A stretch of DNA of 15,179 bases from contig HF972650.1 of assembly GCA_000432995.1 (NCBI GenBank), forward strand, positions 1 through 15,179, written 5' to 3'. Position numbers and translations under genes: made by a program. The notes under the pieces are model-generated. The model did no database searches, was not told the origin of the DNA, and worked only from the letters and a program-made list of their open reading frames with translations. Each line of letters starts with the position of its first letter. The stretch's first letter is position 1. Shown here piece by piece: positions 1 to 6,380 of this stretch. Source of the DNA: Clostridium sp. CAG:1013. GTDB taxonomy: Bacteria; Bacillota; Clostridia; Oscillospirales; Acutalibacteraceae.

Positions 1-378
1 GCCCTGACCAAAGTCAGAGCGGCCGTAGTCCTTGCCCAGCTTGTGCACGTCCTGGAGCACTTCCCCGTAGAACCGAGGCTCGTAGGTGAAGTTCAAAAAG
101 CCGGGTCCGGCGATCTCACACTTGTTGAAATAGGTCCCGGAAAGATCCAGGTTCTCCTGGATGGCCTGGGCGATCTTCACGGGAGCCATGCGGAAAGTGC
201 GGGCACCTGCCATTGCGGCGTTGCAGGACCAGTCTCCGTGAGAGCGGTCTGCGGGCACTTCCAGAGCGATCTGGGGCAGGGGAGCCTCGGGCAGCTGGCC
301 CTTTTCCATGGCCTTCCGGAGAGAGTTCTCCAGAGCTTCCCGCAGCTGAGCGGTAGCGGTGGCGACTAATTGAGACAT
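1..378 (-). CDS. argS: Arginyl-tRNA synthetase, N-terminal part (cut by window edge)
   Basis: Charges tRNA-Arg with arginine in the cytoplasm. The 126 residues present match the N-terminal additional domain of ArgRS, which contacts the tRNA D-loop. Visible are an amphipathic start (MSQLVATATAQLREAL), the LPEAPLPQIALEVPADRSHGDWSCNAAM segment with its family-typical HGDW...N, and EIAGPGFLNF. The class I HIGH and KMSKS motifs lie beyond position 1 and cannot be checked. The ATG at 378-376 has an AAGGA ribosome site about 9 bases upstream. The gene is last of the four visible in the minus-strand operon, 22 bases after ywiB, the same neighbour order as ywiB-argS in Bacillus. Recognition is firm; completeness is unknown. 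Confidence 0.95.
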   Translation of the reverse strand, partial: MSQLVATATAQLREALENSLRKAMEKGQLPEAPLPQIALEVPADRSHGDWSCNAAMAGARTFRMAPVKIAQAIQENLDLSGTYFNKCEIAGPGFLNFTYEPRFYGEVLQDVHKLGKDYGRSDFGQG

Positions 379-400
379 AGTTTTCAAATCCTTTCTTTGC

Positions 401-853
401 TTAGATCCCCAGCTCCGCTCGGACACGTGGCGTCACGTCCACGGTGATCTCGTTGCTGCTGGACAGGTTGGAGTCGATATCCAGAGTATATTTGATATGA
501 ATCCGGCCGCCCCGCTCTCCCAGGGAGGAGCGCAGGGAGCTGGTGTATACCCCTACGCTCAGGGTGCCGTACCCAGTGTCGTACAGACAGAGGTGGCGGC
601 GGCCTTCTTCCAGGATCAGCCTGGTGGCGGACCCTGACCGCATCATGGTCACTTTGCCCGGCTCCACTTTCAGCACGGAGGTGTAGGAGACTTTTGGGTT
701 TTCCGTATCATATTCCTTGTAGGCGATCAGGCGGGCAGGGCCTCGGCTGGTGTAGGACCCGGTGGTGTTCAGCGTGATCTCACCCGAGCCCTCTGGAAAA
801 TCCGTGTAGTCCTGCCGGCCGATGATATTGATGTCGTAATCGTCCTTTAACAT
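401..853 (-). CDS. ywiB: YwiB-like beta-barrel protein, DUF1934 family
   Basis: A 150-residue protein of the DUF1934/YwiB family, of unknown biochemical role and calycin-like beta-barrel fold (known for the family). The sequence is rich in alternating beta-strand patterns (SGEITLNTTGSYT, LKVEPGKVTMMRSG, GTLSVGVYTSSL, GGRIHIKYTLDIDSN) and has no signal peptide or membrane segment. I chose the ATG at 853-851 because the GAAGGG ribosome site lies about 7 bases from it. An ATG two codons upstream (859) sits only a base or so from that site. It lies 22 bases after murI and 22 bases before argS. Pairing with argS is the same as in Bacillus subtilis and supports the family call. No function is claimed. 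Confidence 0.85.
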   Translation of the reverse strand: MLKDDYDINIIGRQDYTDFPEGSGEITLNTTGSYTSRGPARLIAYKEYDTENPKVSYTSVLKVEPGKVTMMRSGSATRLILEEGRRHLCLYDTGYGTLSVGVYTSSLRSSLGERGGRIHIKYTLDIDSNLSSSNEITVDVTPRVRAELGI

Positions 854-875
854 TCCCATTCCCTTCTTTCGACCG

Positions 876-1694
876 TCAGGTGGGATAGCTTTCAATGTCA
901 ATGCGCTGGGTGCGGCCCTCCACGCTGTGGCCCAAAAACAGCTCCGCCACATTCATGAAGTTTTCCGGGGTGTCGGTGACGAAATAACCCGCTTTCCGCT
1001 GGGCACCCTCCTGACACAGCAGATCCTGTTCTTTCAGGGTCTGGGTCATGGCCAGGGCGGCTTCCCGGCCGCTGTCGATGAGAGTGACGCCTTTGCCCAT
1101 CACAGAAGCAATGGTAGGCGCGATAATGGGGTAGTGGGTGCAGCCCAGAATCAAGGTGTCCACACCGGCGGCTCGGATAGGAGCCAGGTACCGTTCCGCC
1201 ACCAGTCTTGTCACCTCGTCCTGCGGGGAGACGAAACCGCTCTCCACCAGGGGCACGAACAGGGGACATGCCTGGGGGAACACTTCCAGCTTGTGGTTGA
1301 TGCGCAGCAGAGCGCTGCGGTAAGAGCCGCTGGCGATAGTGGCCGCGGTGCCGATGATGCCAACCTTGCCGTTTTTCGTAGCGGCGGCGGCAGCCCGGGC
1401 GCTGGGGCCGATCACGTCCACATAGGGGACGCTGAGGGCTTCTCCCACACTGCGGGCTACGGAACTCACCGTGCCGCAGGCAGCCAGTACAGCTTTCACG
1501 TTTTGGGAGAGCAGGAAGGCCATATCCTGCTTGGCGTAGCGGAGGATGGTCTCCTCTCCCCGGGAACCGTAGGGCACCCGGCCCGTATCGCCGAAGTAGA
1601 CCACGCTCTCGTTGGGCAGAACCTTCTCCAGCTGCTTGATGGCGGTCAGACCTCCAAGGCCGGAGTCAAACACGCCGATGGGTCGGTTATCCAT
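876..1694 (-). CDS. murI: Glutamate racemase
   Basis: Interconverts L- and D-glutamate with two cysteine bases and no cofactor, supplying D-Glu for the second residue of the peptidoglycan stem peptide. The 272-residue length is usual. Visible are IGVFDSGLGGLT with Asp10, GDTGRVPYG (35-43), the first catalytic Cys73 in LAACGTVSS, and the second Cys185 followed by His187 in LILGCTHYP. One oddity is that the residue after Cys73, normally Asn in the ACNTA motif, is Gly74. The ATG at 1694-1692 has a GGAAGGGAG site 7 bases upstream; longer forms with an alternative start add residues unlike the family. It lies 22 bases after ddl, so the two D-amino-acid wall enzymes are co-transcribed. Confidence 0.95.
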   Translation of the reverse strand: MDNRPIGVFDSGLGGLTAIKQLEKVLPNESVVYFGDTGRVPYGSRGEETILRYAKQDMAFLLSQNVKAVLAACGTVSSVARSVGEALSVPYVDVIGPSARAAAAATKNGKVGIIGTAATIASGSYRSALLRINHKLEVFPQACPLFVPLVESGFVSPQDEVTRLVAERYLAPIRAAGVDTLILGCTHYPIIAPTIASVMGKGVTLIDSGREAALAMTQTLKEQDLLCQEGAQRKAGYFVTDTPENFMNVAELFLGHSVEGRTQRIDIESYPT

Positions 1695-1716
1695 GGGTAC
1701 ACTCCCTTCCTTTATG

Positions 1717-2796
1717 TCACATGCCGACTTTCTGGAAAGCCAGTTCCACCAGCTTATCCAGCAGTTCCCCATAGGTGAGCCCCATGGACATCCACAGTTT
1801 GGGATACATGCTGATGGAGGTAAAGCCGGGCAGGGTGTTGATCTCGTTGAGGATCACTCGATGGTCTCCCTCGGTGACGAAGAAATCCACTCGGGCCAGA
1901 CCGGAACAGCCCAGCAGCCGGTAAGCCCGCACGGCCACCTGACGGATCTTTTCGGAGACCTCTTCATCCAGGCGGGCGGGAATATACAACTGGCTGGTGC
2001 CGTTGACGTATTTGTCGTCGTAGTCGTAGAACTGAGCGGAAGCGCCGATCTCTCCCACGATGGAAGCCTGAGCGTCACGGTTGCCCAGAACAGCGCATTC
2101 CACTTCCTGGCCCTTGATGCCCTCTTCCACTACGACCTTGGAATCCTCCCGGGCAGCCTTCTCGATGGCCGCGTCCAGGTCCTCGAAACGCTCTACTTTG
2201 CTGACGCCCACAGAGGAGCCGGCGTTGGCGGGCTTGACGAACACAGGGAAGTCCAGCCGGGCCTTGATTTTATTTTTAATGGTATCCGCGGCCACAGTGA
2301 ACCGGTCAGCGTAGAACCACAGATAATGGGCCTGCTCGATGTCCGCGTTGGACAGCAGAGTGTGGGTCACAGCTTTATCCATGCAGATAGCGGAAGCCAG
2401 AGGTCCGCAGCCCACATAGGGGATGCCGGAGAGCTGGAACAGTCCCTGGATGGTGCCGTCCTCGCCGTTTTTGCCGTGGAGGGCGGGGAAGATCACGTCC
2501 AGGCGGATGGTTTCAGCGCCGCTTTCCTTCAGGACCACCAGACCGTGGACCGAGGGATCGGGGGAGAGGAACGCGGGAGTCACAGGACCCTGTTCCCAGG
2601 AGCCATCGTAAATGTCCTTTACGTCACCGGTATAGAGGAGCCATTTTCCCTCTTTGGTGATGCCCACCATGTGTATGTTGTATTTCTCGTGAGAAAGGTT
2701 TTCCAAAATGGAGGTGGCAGACATCCGGGAGACTTCATGCTCCGAGGAAGCGCCTCCGAAGATCACAGCCAGGTTCAGTTTACCGCTATTATTCAT
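1717..2796 (-). CDS. ddl: D-alanine--D-alanine ligase
   Basis: ATP-grasp enzyme that joins two D-alanines for the peptidoglycan pentapeptide, in the cytoplasm. It has 359 residues. Motifs in order are FGGASSEHEVS (about 13-23), HGKNGEDGTIQG (about 107-118), KPANAGSSVGVSKV, GQEVECAVLG, the omega-loop EIGASAQFYDYDDKY, ARVDFFV, and the metal-binding LNEINTLPGFTSISMYPKLW. The FYDYDDKY loop is the D-Ala-D-Ala form; VanA-type D-lactate ligases carry a different loop, so intrinsic vancomycin resistance is not suggested. I chose the ATG at 2796-2794, 8 bases after GGGGTG; a GTG three codons upstream overlaps that site. It is first gene of the operon, behind the promoter at 2886-2914. Confidence 0.95.
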   Translation of the reverse strand: MNNSGKLNLAVIFGGASSEHEVSRMSATSILENLSHEKYNIHMVGITKEGKWLLYTGDVKDIYDGSWEQGPVTPAFLSPDPSVHGLVVLKESGAETIRLDVIFPALHGKNGEDGTIQGLFQLSGIPYVGCGPLASAICMDKAVTHTLLSNADIEQAHYLWFYADRFTVAADTIKNKIKARLDFPVFVKPANAGSSVGVSKVERFEDLDAAIEKAAREDSKVVVEEGIKGQEVECAVLGNRDAQASIVGEIGASAQFYDYDDKYVNGTSQLYIPARLDEEVSEKIRQVAVRAYRLLGCSGLARVDFFVTEGDHRVILNEINTLPGFTSISMYPKLWMSMGLTYGELLDKLVELAFQKVGM

Positions 2797-2829
2797 TGCG
2801 ATCACACCCCATATGCGTTGAATTTAGGG

Positions 2830-2846
2830 GCGGGATTTGGTCCCGC
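2830..2846 (-). other. Hairpin in the ddl leader
   Basis: GCGGGA and TCCCGC are perfect inverted repeats around a five-base loop (TTTGG on the plus strand). It falls within the predicted ddl 5' untranslated region, about 34 bases before the ATG. It has no T-tract, so it is not a terminator. A role in mRNA stability or initiation is possible but unproven. Confidence 0.45.
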
Positions 2847-2885
2847 ATCCCTTTCATATAGTATAACAGGCAAACTCGATTCATT

Positions 2886-2914
2886 ATTATACTATGCTTG
2901 TGGGGATTTCGCAA
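2886..2914 (-). promoter_or_regulatory. Promoter of the ddl-murI-ywiB-argS operon
   Basis: Read on the minus strand, a perfect -10 TATAAT (2891-2886) lies 17 bases after a -35 TTGCGA (2914-2909), 4 of 6 matching the sigma-A consensus. The predicted start near 2879 gives a leader of about 80 bases. It is divergent from the promoter at 2955-2983, so the two share a short regulatory region. Confidence 0.7.
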
Positions 2915-2954
2915 CTCTTTTCCCGGGTGTTTCCCTGGAAAGCCTAAAAAAAGA

Positions 2955-2983
2955 TAGACTTTTCCCGGGCTTCATGCTATACT
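2955..2983 (+). promoter_or_regulatory. Promoter of the unknown lysine-tailed protein gene
   Basis: -35 TAGACT (2955-2960, 4 of 6), a 17-base spacer, and -10 TATACT (2978-2983) preceded by TGC, an extended -10. Transcription would begin near 2990, about 40 bases before the coding start. Confidence 0.65.
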
Positions 2984-3029
2984 GTTACCCAAACACACGT
3001 TTTTAACTTGATTTTTGGAGTGGATCACT

Positions 3030-3815
3030 TTGGATTTGAAAGCCTTTGAACTGATACAGGACGGCCTTTACCAGGAGCTGGCGAAGCAGGGTTTCAGCGA
3101 GCCTCAGCCCGTAGAGGACCCCGCCGGCCGGATGGTGATGTACGTTTTGGACGACGTGGCCTATGGTCTGCTGTACGACAGCAAGAATAAGCGCTTTGAG
3201 CTGCGTTCCACCACATTTAAGGAAAAGGACACGCCCGGCACTTGGCGCAGCCTGTCCCTGTGGCTGTTCGATGAGAAAGAGGGCACCCGTGCTGACGCGG
3301 AGAGCATCCTCAACGACTTTCTGGAAGTGGTCCAGGGCCCCAAGCGGGTGGCGGTAGTGCAGCAGAAGCGGCGCACCAAGGACGGCGAGCGTTCCGTGGA
3401 TCCCCTGTTCTTCCTCAACCGTTTGGTAAATATCTTCCCGGAGTTGAAGGATGAGCTGAACCAGGAGAAGATCGTCTACGGTCAGGTGCGGTACGTCACC
3501 TTTGTCAAGACTCATGTGGTTGCCCGGTGCCAGGATCTTGCCAAGATGTACCCTGACAGCGATCCCATGAAGAAGCTGTGCTCCCTGCTGGATGACATGT
3601 ACAAGACCGGCGACCTGGACACCCGTTCCATCGTTTCCATAGCACTGCTCAACGAGCTGGATGACGATGCGTTCCAGATCTTCACCGAGCGTGTGGGAGA
3701 CGACCTGAAAAAGGACCTGAAGTTCACCCGGAAGCTGAAGGGCAAGAAGATCAAGCCTGAACGGAAGAAGAAGCAGAAGAAAGTGGTGGCCAAGCCCCTT
3801 TCCAACGACCATTGA
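3030..3815 (+). CDS. Unrecognised 261-residue protein with lysine-rich C-terminus
   Basis: I do not recognise the family. The protein is soluble, without signal peptide or membrane segment. The first ~95 residues (AFELIQDGLYQELAKQGFSE, then GRMVMYVLDDVAYGLLYDSKNKRFELRST) look like a mixed alpha/beta domain. Residues ~120-215 look mostly helical (DPLFFLNRLVNIFPELKDEL, DPMKKLCSLLDDMYKTGD). The last ~35 residues are strongly basic (KKDLKFTRKLKGKKIKPERKKKQKK), which suggests nucleic-acid or ribosome contact, an inference only. I prefer the TTG at 3030 because GGAG at 3017-3020 gives a good spacing; a TTG at 3015 would overlap that site. It is a single gene with its own extended -10 promoter, divergent from ddl and just upstream of the rpmG cluster. 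Confidence 0.75.
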   Translation: MDLKAFELIQDGLYQELAKQGFSEPQPVEDPAGRMVMYVLDDVAYGLLYDSKNKRFELRSTTFKEKDTPGTWRSLSLWLFDEKEGTRADAESILNDFLEVVQGPKRVAVVQQKRRTKDGERSVDPLFFLNRLVNIFPELKDELNQEKIVYGQVRYVTFVKTHVVARCQDLAKMYPDSDPMKKLCSLLDDMYKTGDLDTRSIVSIALLNELDDDAFQIFTERVGDDLKKDLKFTRKLKGKKIKPERKKKQKKVVAKPLSNDH

Positions 3816-3842
3816 TCCTAATCTGGCCTGAGGGCTTTTCTG

Positions 3843-3859
3843 CGGGGAGCTTTTCCCCG
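3843..3859 (+). other. GC-rich hairpin after the unknown gene
   Basis: CGGGGA and TCCCCG form a six-pair stem with a five-base loop, 28 bases after the stop at 3815. No T-run follows on the plus strand (five A's do), so it is at best a weak 3' end or processing signal. I found no better terminator for the unknown gene. Confidence 0.3.
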
Positions 3860-3900
3860 AAAAACCGGGCCGGAGCCTTGAAATATTTGAAAACTTGGGA

Positions 3901-3930
3901 TTGACAATAAAGAGCCTCTTGTGCTATACT
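3901..3930 (+). promoter_or_regulatory. Strong promoter of rpmG-secE-nusG
   Basis: Consensus -35 TTGACA (3901-3906), an 18-base spacer, and -10 TATACT (3925-3930) preceded by TGC (extended -10). The predicted start near 3937 leaves a leader of almost 100 bases before rpmG. It is the only strong promoter seen upstream of rpmG, secE, nusG, rplK and rplA. Confidence 0.85.
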
Positions 3931-3936
3931 GGTAGC

Positions 3937-4021
3937 ACCTCGAAAAAGAGGTTCTTTTTTTGTGCCTGTTTTTCCGAGGGAGGCCGGGGCAAAAAGCCCC
4001 AAAAATTTTTCCGTAAAACGG
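3937..4021 (+). promoter_or_regulatory. Structured 5' leader of rpmG
   Basis: Three short hairpins follow one another. ACCTC/GAGGT (3937-3941, 3948-3952) sits at the predicted 5' end and is followed by a T-rich run. GGGGC/GCCCC (3986-3990, 3996-4000) has an AAAAA loop and is followed by AAAAATTTTT. CCGT/ACGG (4011-4014, 4018-4021) ends at the ribosome site GGAGG. The arrangement suggests control of stability or initiation, but no known leader family is recognised. Confidence 0.4.
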
Positions 4022-4034
4022 GAGGTGCCGAACA

Positions 4035-4184
4035 ATGAGAGTGAAGATCGTGCTGGCCTGCACCGAGTGCAAGCAGAGAAACTACAACACGAAGAAGAAC
4101 AAGAAGAACGATCCCGACAGGCTGGAAATGAACAAGTATTGCAGGTTCTGCCGGAAGCACACCCTGCACAGGGAAACCAAGTAA
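4035..4184 (+). CDS. rpmG: 50S ribosomal protein L33, zinc-binding form
   Basis: A 49-residue protein of the large ribosomal subunit. It matches L33 throughout (MRVKIVLACTECKQRNYNTKKNKKNDPDRLEMNKYCRFCRKHTLHRETK). Two Cys pairs, CTEC (9-12) and CRFC (36-39), mark the zinc-ribbon (C+) form rather than the cysteine-free form made under zinc limitation by some Firmicutes. GGAGG at 4021-4025 precedes the ATG by 9 bases. The L33-SecE-NusG order is classical in Firmicutes, and the gap to secE is only 12 bases. Confidence 0.97.
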   Translation: MRVKIVLACTECKQRNYNTKKNKKNDPDRLEMNKYCRFCRKHTLHRETK

Positions 4185-4196
4185 GGAGCGGAACAC

Positions 4197-4433
4197 ATGG
4201 CTGAAAACGTCAAGAAGAACGAAAATGGCTTTGTCCGTTTCTTCAAGCGCGTGACGAAATTCTTCCGCGACTGCAAGGGCGAGATCAAGAAGATCGTCTG
4301 GCCCACTCCCAAGGCTACATTCAAGAACACCGGCGTTGTGCTGGTGACCATCATTGTGGTGGCCTTGTTCGTTTTCCTGCTGGACACCGTGTTCATGAAC
4401 CTTTTGGGTCTTGTGATGGACGTGGCCGGATAA
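4197..4433 (+). CDS. secE: Preprotein translocase subunit SecE
   Basis: Essential membrane subunit of the SecYEG channel, clamping the two halves of SecY. The 78-residue single-span form is usual outside enterobacteria. A basic amphipathic helix with the signature CKGEIKKIVWPTP (about 31-43) precedes one transmembrane segment (about residues 50-73, VVLVTIIVVALFVFLLDTVFMNLL). AAGGAG in the L33 stop region serves as ribosome site. It is placed between rpmG and nusG, as in most bacteria. Confidence 0.96.
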   Translation: MAENVKKNENGFVRFFKRVTKFFRDCKGEIKKIVWPTPKATFKNTGVVLVTIIVVALFVFLLDTVFMNLLGLVMDVAG

Positions 4434-4470
4434 CGCCCCTTTTTGGGTTTCGGGAAAACGGAGGTAGCAG

Positions 4471-4995
4471 ATGGCTGAAGAAGCAAAATGGTATGTGGTT
4501 CACACCTATTCCGGGTATGAGAACAAAGTTGCCTCGAACCTGGAGAAAACGGTGGAAAACCGCCAACTGCAGGATCTGATCCAAGAGATCCGGGTGCCCA
4601 CCGAAAAGGTGACGGAGATCACCGATTCGGGCAAGCGCAAGGAAGTGGAACGGAAGATCTTTCCCGGCTATGTCATCGTGAAAATGGTGATGACTGACGA
4701 GTCCTGGTATGCGGTGCGGAACATCCGCGGCTGCACTGGGTTCGTGGGTCCCTCCTCCAAGCCCATTCCGCTGACGGAGGATGAAGTGGCCCGGCTGGGC
4801 ATCGAGAACAAACAGGTCGAGGTCAGCTACAAGGTAGGCGACTCTGTGAACATCGTGGACGGGCCCTTGGAAGGGTTCATCGGCACGGTGGAAGAGATGG
4901 ACGTGGAGAAAAACCGCGTGCGCGTCACCGTTTCCATGTTCGGTCGGGAAACTCCCGTCGAGCTGGAGCTGGATCAGGCCGAGCCTGTGGATTAA
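4471..4995 (+). CDS. nusG: Transcription termination/antitermination factor NusG
   Basis: Binds RNA polymerase and influences pausing, Rho action and coupling to the ribosome. It has 174 residues, the usual bacterial length. An N-terminal NGN domain begins KWYVVHTYSGYENKVASNL and contains FPGYVIVKMVMTDESWYAVRNIRGCTGFVG. The C-terminal KOW domain is seen as VGDSVNIVDGPLEGFIGTVEEMD. GGAGG stands 6-7 bases before the ATG. It lies 37 bases after secE. A 160-base leader separates it from rplK. Confidence 0.97.
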   Translation: MAEEAKWYVVHTYSGYENKVASNLEKTVENRQLQDLIQEIRVPTEKVTEITDSGKRKEVERKIFPGYVIVKMVMTDESWYAVRNIRGCTGFVGPSSKPIPLTEDEVARLGIENKQVEVSYKVGDSVNIVDGPLEGFIGTVEEMDVEKNRVRVTVSMFGRETPVELELDQAEPVD

Positions 4996-5008
4996 ACAGG
5001 CGAGAGAG

Positions 5009-5035
5009 CCGCGGCTCATTCCGCGGAACGTTTTT
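5009..5035 (+). terminator. Possible weak terminator after nusG
   Basis: CCGCGG (5009-5014) and CCGCGG (5021-5026) pair as a six-base GC stem around CTCATT. AACG and five T's (5031-5035) follow. The T-run starts four bases after the stem, so full termination is unlikely; partial termination between nusG and rplK is possible. Confidence 0.4.
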
Positions 5036-5070
5036 AGGCAGCAAGCGAGGATTTCCCCGCTTTGATTGTG

Positions 5071-5135
5071 AGGGGCATTGCCCCTGTGGGAGGCACAGTC
5101 GAATTTATGCAACGGCTGCGCCGCCATCCACCACG
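5071..5135 (+). promoter_or_regulatory. Candidate L1-binding autoregulatory leader of rplK-rplA
   Basis: Before rplK lies a hairpin AGGGGC/GCCCCT (5071-5085), then GTGGGAGGC (5086-5094), a variable stretch, and CCATCCACCAC (5124-5134). GTGG can pair with CCAC to close an internal-loop helix containing GGGAGG. Known: L1 represses rplKA by binding an mRNA mimic of its 23S rRNA site, and GTGGGAGG...ACCAC elements precede rplK in Firmicutes as I recall them. The fold here is my inference. Confidence 0.5.
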
Positions 5136-5155
5136 AATTTTGGAGGTGCAAACAA

Positions 5156-5581
5156 ATGGCTCAGAAGGTTACGGGCTTTATCAAGCTCCAGATCCCTGCC
5201 GGCAAAGCTACTCCGGCACCGCCTGTCGGCCCCGCGCTCGGTCAGCATGGCGTTAACATCATGGCATTTACTAAGGAATTCAACGAGCGTACTAAGAACG
5301 ATGTGGGTCTTATCATCCCTGTCGTCATCACGGTCTATGCCGACCGTTCTTTCACCTTTATCACCAAGACCCCTCCGGCCGCTGTGCTGATCAAGAAGGC
5401 CTGCGGGATCGAGACGGCTTCCGGTGAACCCAACAAGAAGAAGGTCGCCAAGATCACCCGCGAGCAGGTGCAGAAGATTGCCGAGCAGAAAATGCCCGAC
5501 TTGAACGCATCTTCCGTCGAGAGTGCTATGAGCATGATCGCCGGTACCGCCCGCAGCATGGGTATCGAAGTAGTAGATTAA
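5156..5581 (+). CDS. rplK: 50S ribosomal protein L11
   Basis: Large-subunit protein at the GTPase-associated centre, binding 23S rRNA next to L10/L12. It has 141 residues, exactly the common length. Recognised by KVTGFIKLQIPAGKATPAPPVGPALGQHGVNIMAFTKEFN, then FTFITKTPPAAVLIKKA, and the C-terminal IAEQKMPDLNASSVESAMSMIAGTARSMGI, which binds RNA. The ATG at 5156 has GGAGG at 5142-5146; in-frame starts further upstream would run through the structured leader and add residues unlike L11. It is followed by rplA after 56 bases. Confidence 0.97.
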   Translation: MAQKVTGFIKLQIPAGKATPAPPVGPALGQHGVNIMAFTKEFNERTKNDVGLIIPVVITVYADRSFTFITKTPPAAVLIKKACGIETASGEPNKKKVAKITREQVQKIAEQKMPDLNASSVESAMSMIAGTARSMGIEVVD

Positions 5582-5637
5582 TTCCCGGGTGGGAGGAAAT
5601 CTTTGGATCCGATATTTACCACTGGAGGAAAGATACA

Positions 5638-6330
5638 ATGAAACACGGTAAAAAATATGTGGAAGGCGCGAAGCTCATCGACCGCAGCAAGCTGTACGAC
5701 ACTGCTGAGGCTTTGGACATCTGCGTTAAGACTGGTACCGCTAAGTTCGACGAGACCGTCGAGCTGCACGTAAAGCTGGGTGTTGACGGCCGTCACGCTG
5801 ACCAGCAGGTCCGCGGCGCCATCGTGCTGCCCAACGGCACTGGCAAGAACGTTCGCGTTCTGGTTATCTGCAAGCCCGAGAAGGAAGAGGACGCCAAGGC
5901 TGCCGGCGCTGATTTCGTTGGCGGCGAGGAAATGGTTCAGAAGATCCAGTCCGAGAACTGGATGGACTTCGACGTGCTGATCACCACTCCCGACATGATG
6001 GGTATGGTTGGCCGTCTGGGCCGTGTCCTGGGTCCCCGTGGCTTGATGCCCAACCCCAAGGCTGGTACTGTGACCCCCGACGTTGGCAAGGCTGTTACCG
6101 ATGCCAAGGCCGGTAAGATCGAGTATCGTCTGGATAAGACCAACATCATCCATTGCCCCATCGGCAAGGTTTCTTTCGGCGTGGAGAAGCTCCAGGAGAA
6201 CTTCGACACCCTGATGGACGCTATCGTTAAGGCGAAGCCCTCCGCTGCTAAGGGTCAGTATGTGCGCTCCTGCGTGGTCAGCGCCACCATGGGCCCTGGC
6301 GTGAAGATCAACCCCGCCAAGTTCATCTAA
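5638..6330 (+). CDS. rplA: 50S ribosomal protein L1
   Basis: Two-domain protein of the L1 stalk that helps tRNA leave the E site; also the usual translational repressor of its own rplKA message. It has 230 residues. Seen are KFDETVELHVKLGVDGRHADQQVRGAIVLPNGTGK, the inner domain beginning VRVLVICKPEKEEDAKAAGADFVGGEE, MGMVGRLGRVLGPRGLMPNPKAGTVTPDV, and IEYRLDKTNIIHCPIGKVSF. GGAGG at 5624-5628 precedes the ATG by 9 bases. The self-repression target is probably the leader noted upstream of rplK. Confidence 0.97.
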   Translation: MKHGKKYVEGAKLIDRSKLYDTAEALDICVKTGTAKFDETVELHVKLGVDGRHADQQVRGAIVLPNGTGKNVRVLVICKPEKEEDAKAAGADFVGGEEMVQKIQSENWMDFDVLITTPDMMGMVGRLGRVLGPRGLMPNPKAGTVTPDVGKAVTDAKAGKIEYRLDKTNIIHCPIGKVSFGVEKLQENFDTLMDAIVKAKPSAAKGQYVRSCVVSATMGPGVKINPAKFI

Positions 6331-6344
6331 AAGCAAATTAGGGC

Positions 6345-6374
6345 TTGACAAAGCCTGTCTCTGTTTGCTATAAT
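6345..6374 (+). promoter_or_regulatory. Internal promoter of rplJ-rplL
   Basis: Perfect -35 TTGACA (6345-6350), 18-base spacer and perfect -10 TATAAT (6369-6374) preceded by TGC. Start predicted near 6381, right at the first stem of the L10 leader. It gives rplJL a transcription input separate from rplKA. Confidence 0.9.
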
Positions 6375-6380
6375 ATTAAA

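Noticed and set aside
43..369. Plus-strand open frame of 108 codons
   Set aside because: It is antisense to argS, whose N-terminal motifs are clear on the minus strand; no ribosome site and no recognisable product.
1717..2796. ddl as a D-Ala-D-lactate (VanA-type) ligase
   Set aside because: The omega-loop FYDYDDKY is that of D-Ala-D-Ala ligases and no vanH or vanX is nearby.
2860..2865. Second -10-like hexamer (TATACT on the minus strand) in the ddl leader
   Set aside because: The -35 position 17 bases upstream reads AATAAT, which does not match; the promoter at 2886-2914 is better.
927..3006. Long plus-strand open frames opposite murI and ddl (283 and 464 codons)
   Set aside because: Shadow frames of GC-rich coding DNA. 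The opposite strand encodes complete enzymes with all catalytic motifs.
3937..3961. Stem-loop plus T-rich run just after the rpmG promoter, resembling a terminator
   Set aside because: The stem is only five pairs and begins at the predicted transcription start, so it would end RNAs of about 20 bases. A 5' stability hairpin is more likely.
4393..5151. Minus-strand open frame opposite nusG
   Set aside because: Antisense to nusG and its leader, His/Leu-rich composition typical of a shadow frame, no ribosome site.
5062..5256. Possible small peptide overlapping the rplK leader
   Set aside because: It overlaps the structured leader and the rplK start, has no ribosome site, and ends inside rplK in another frame.
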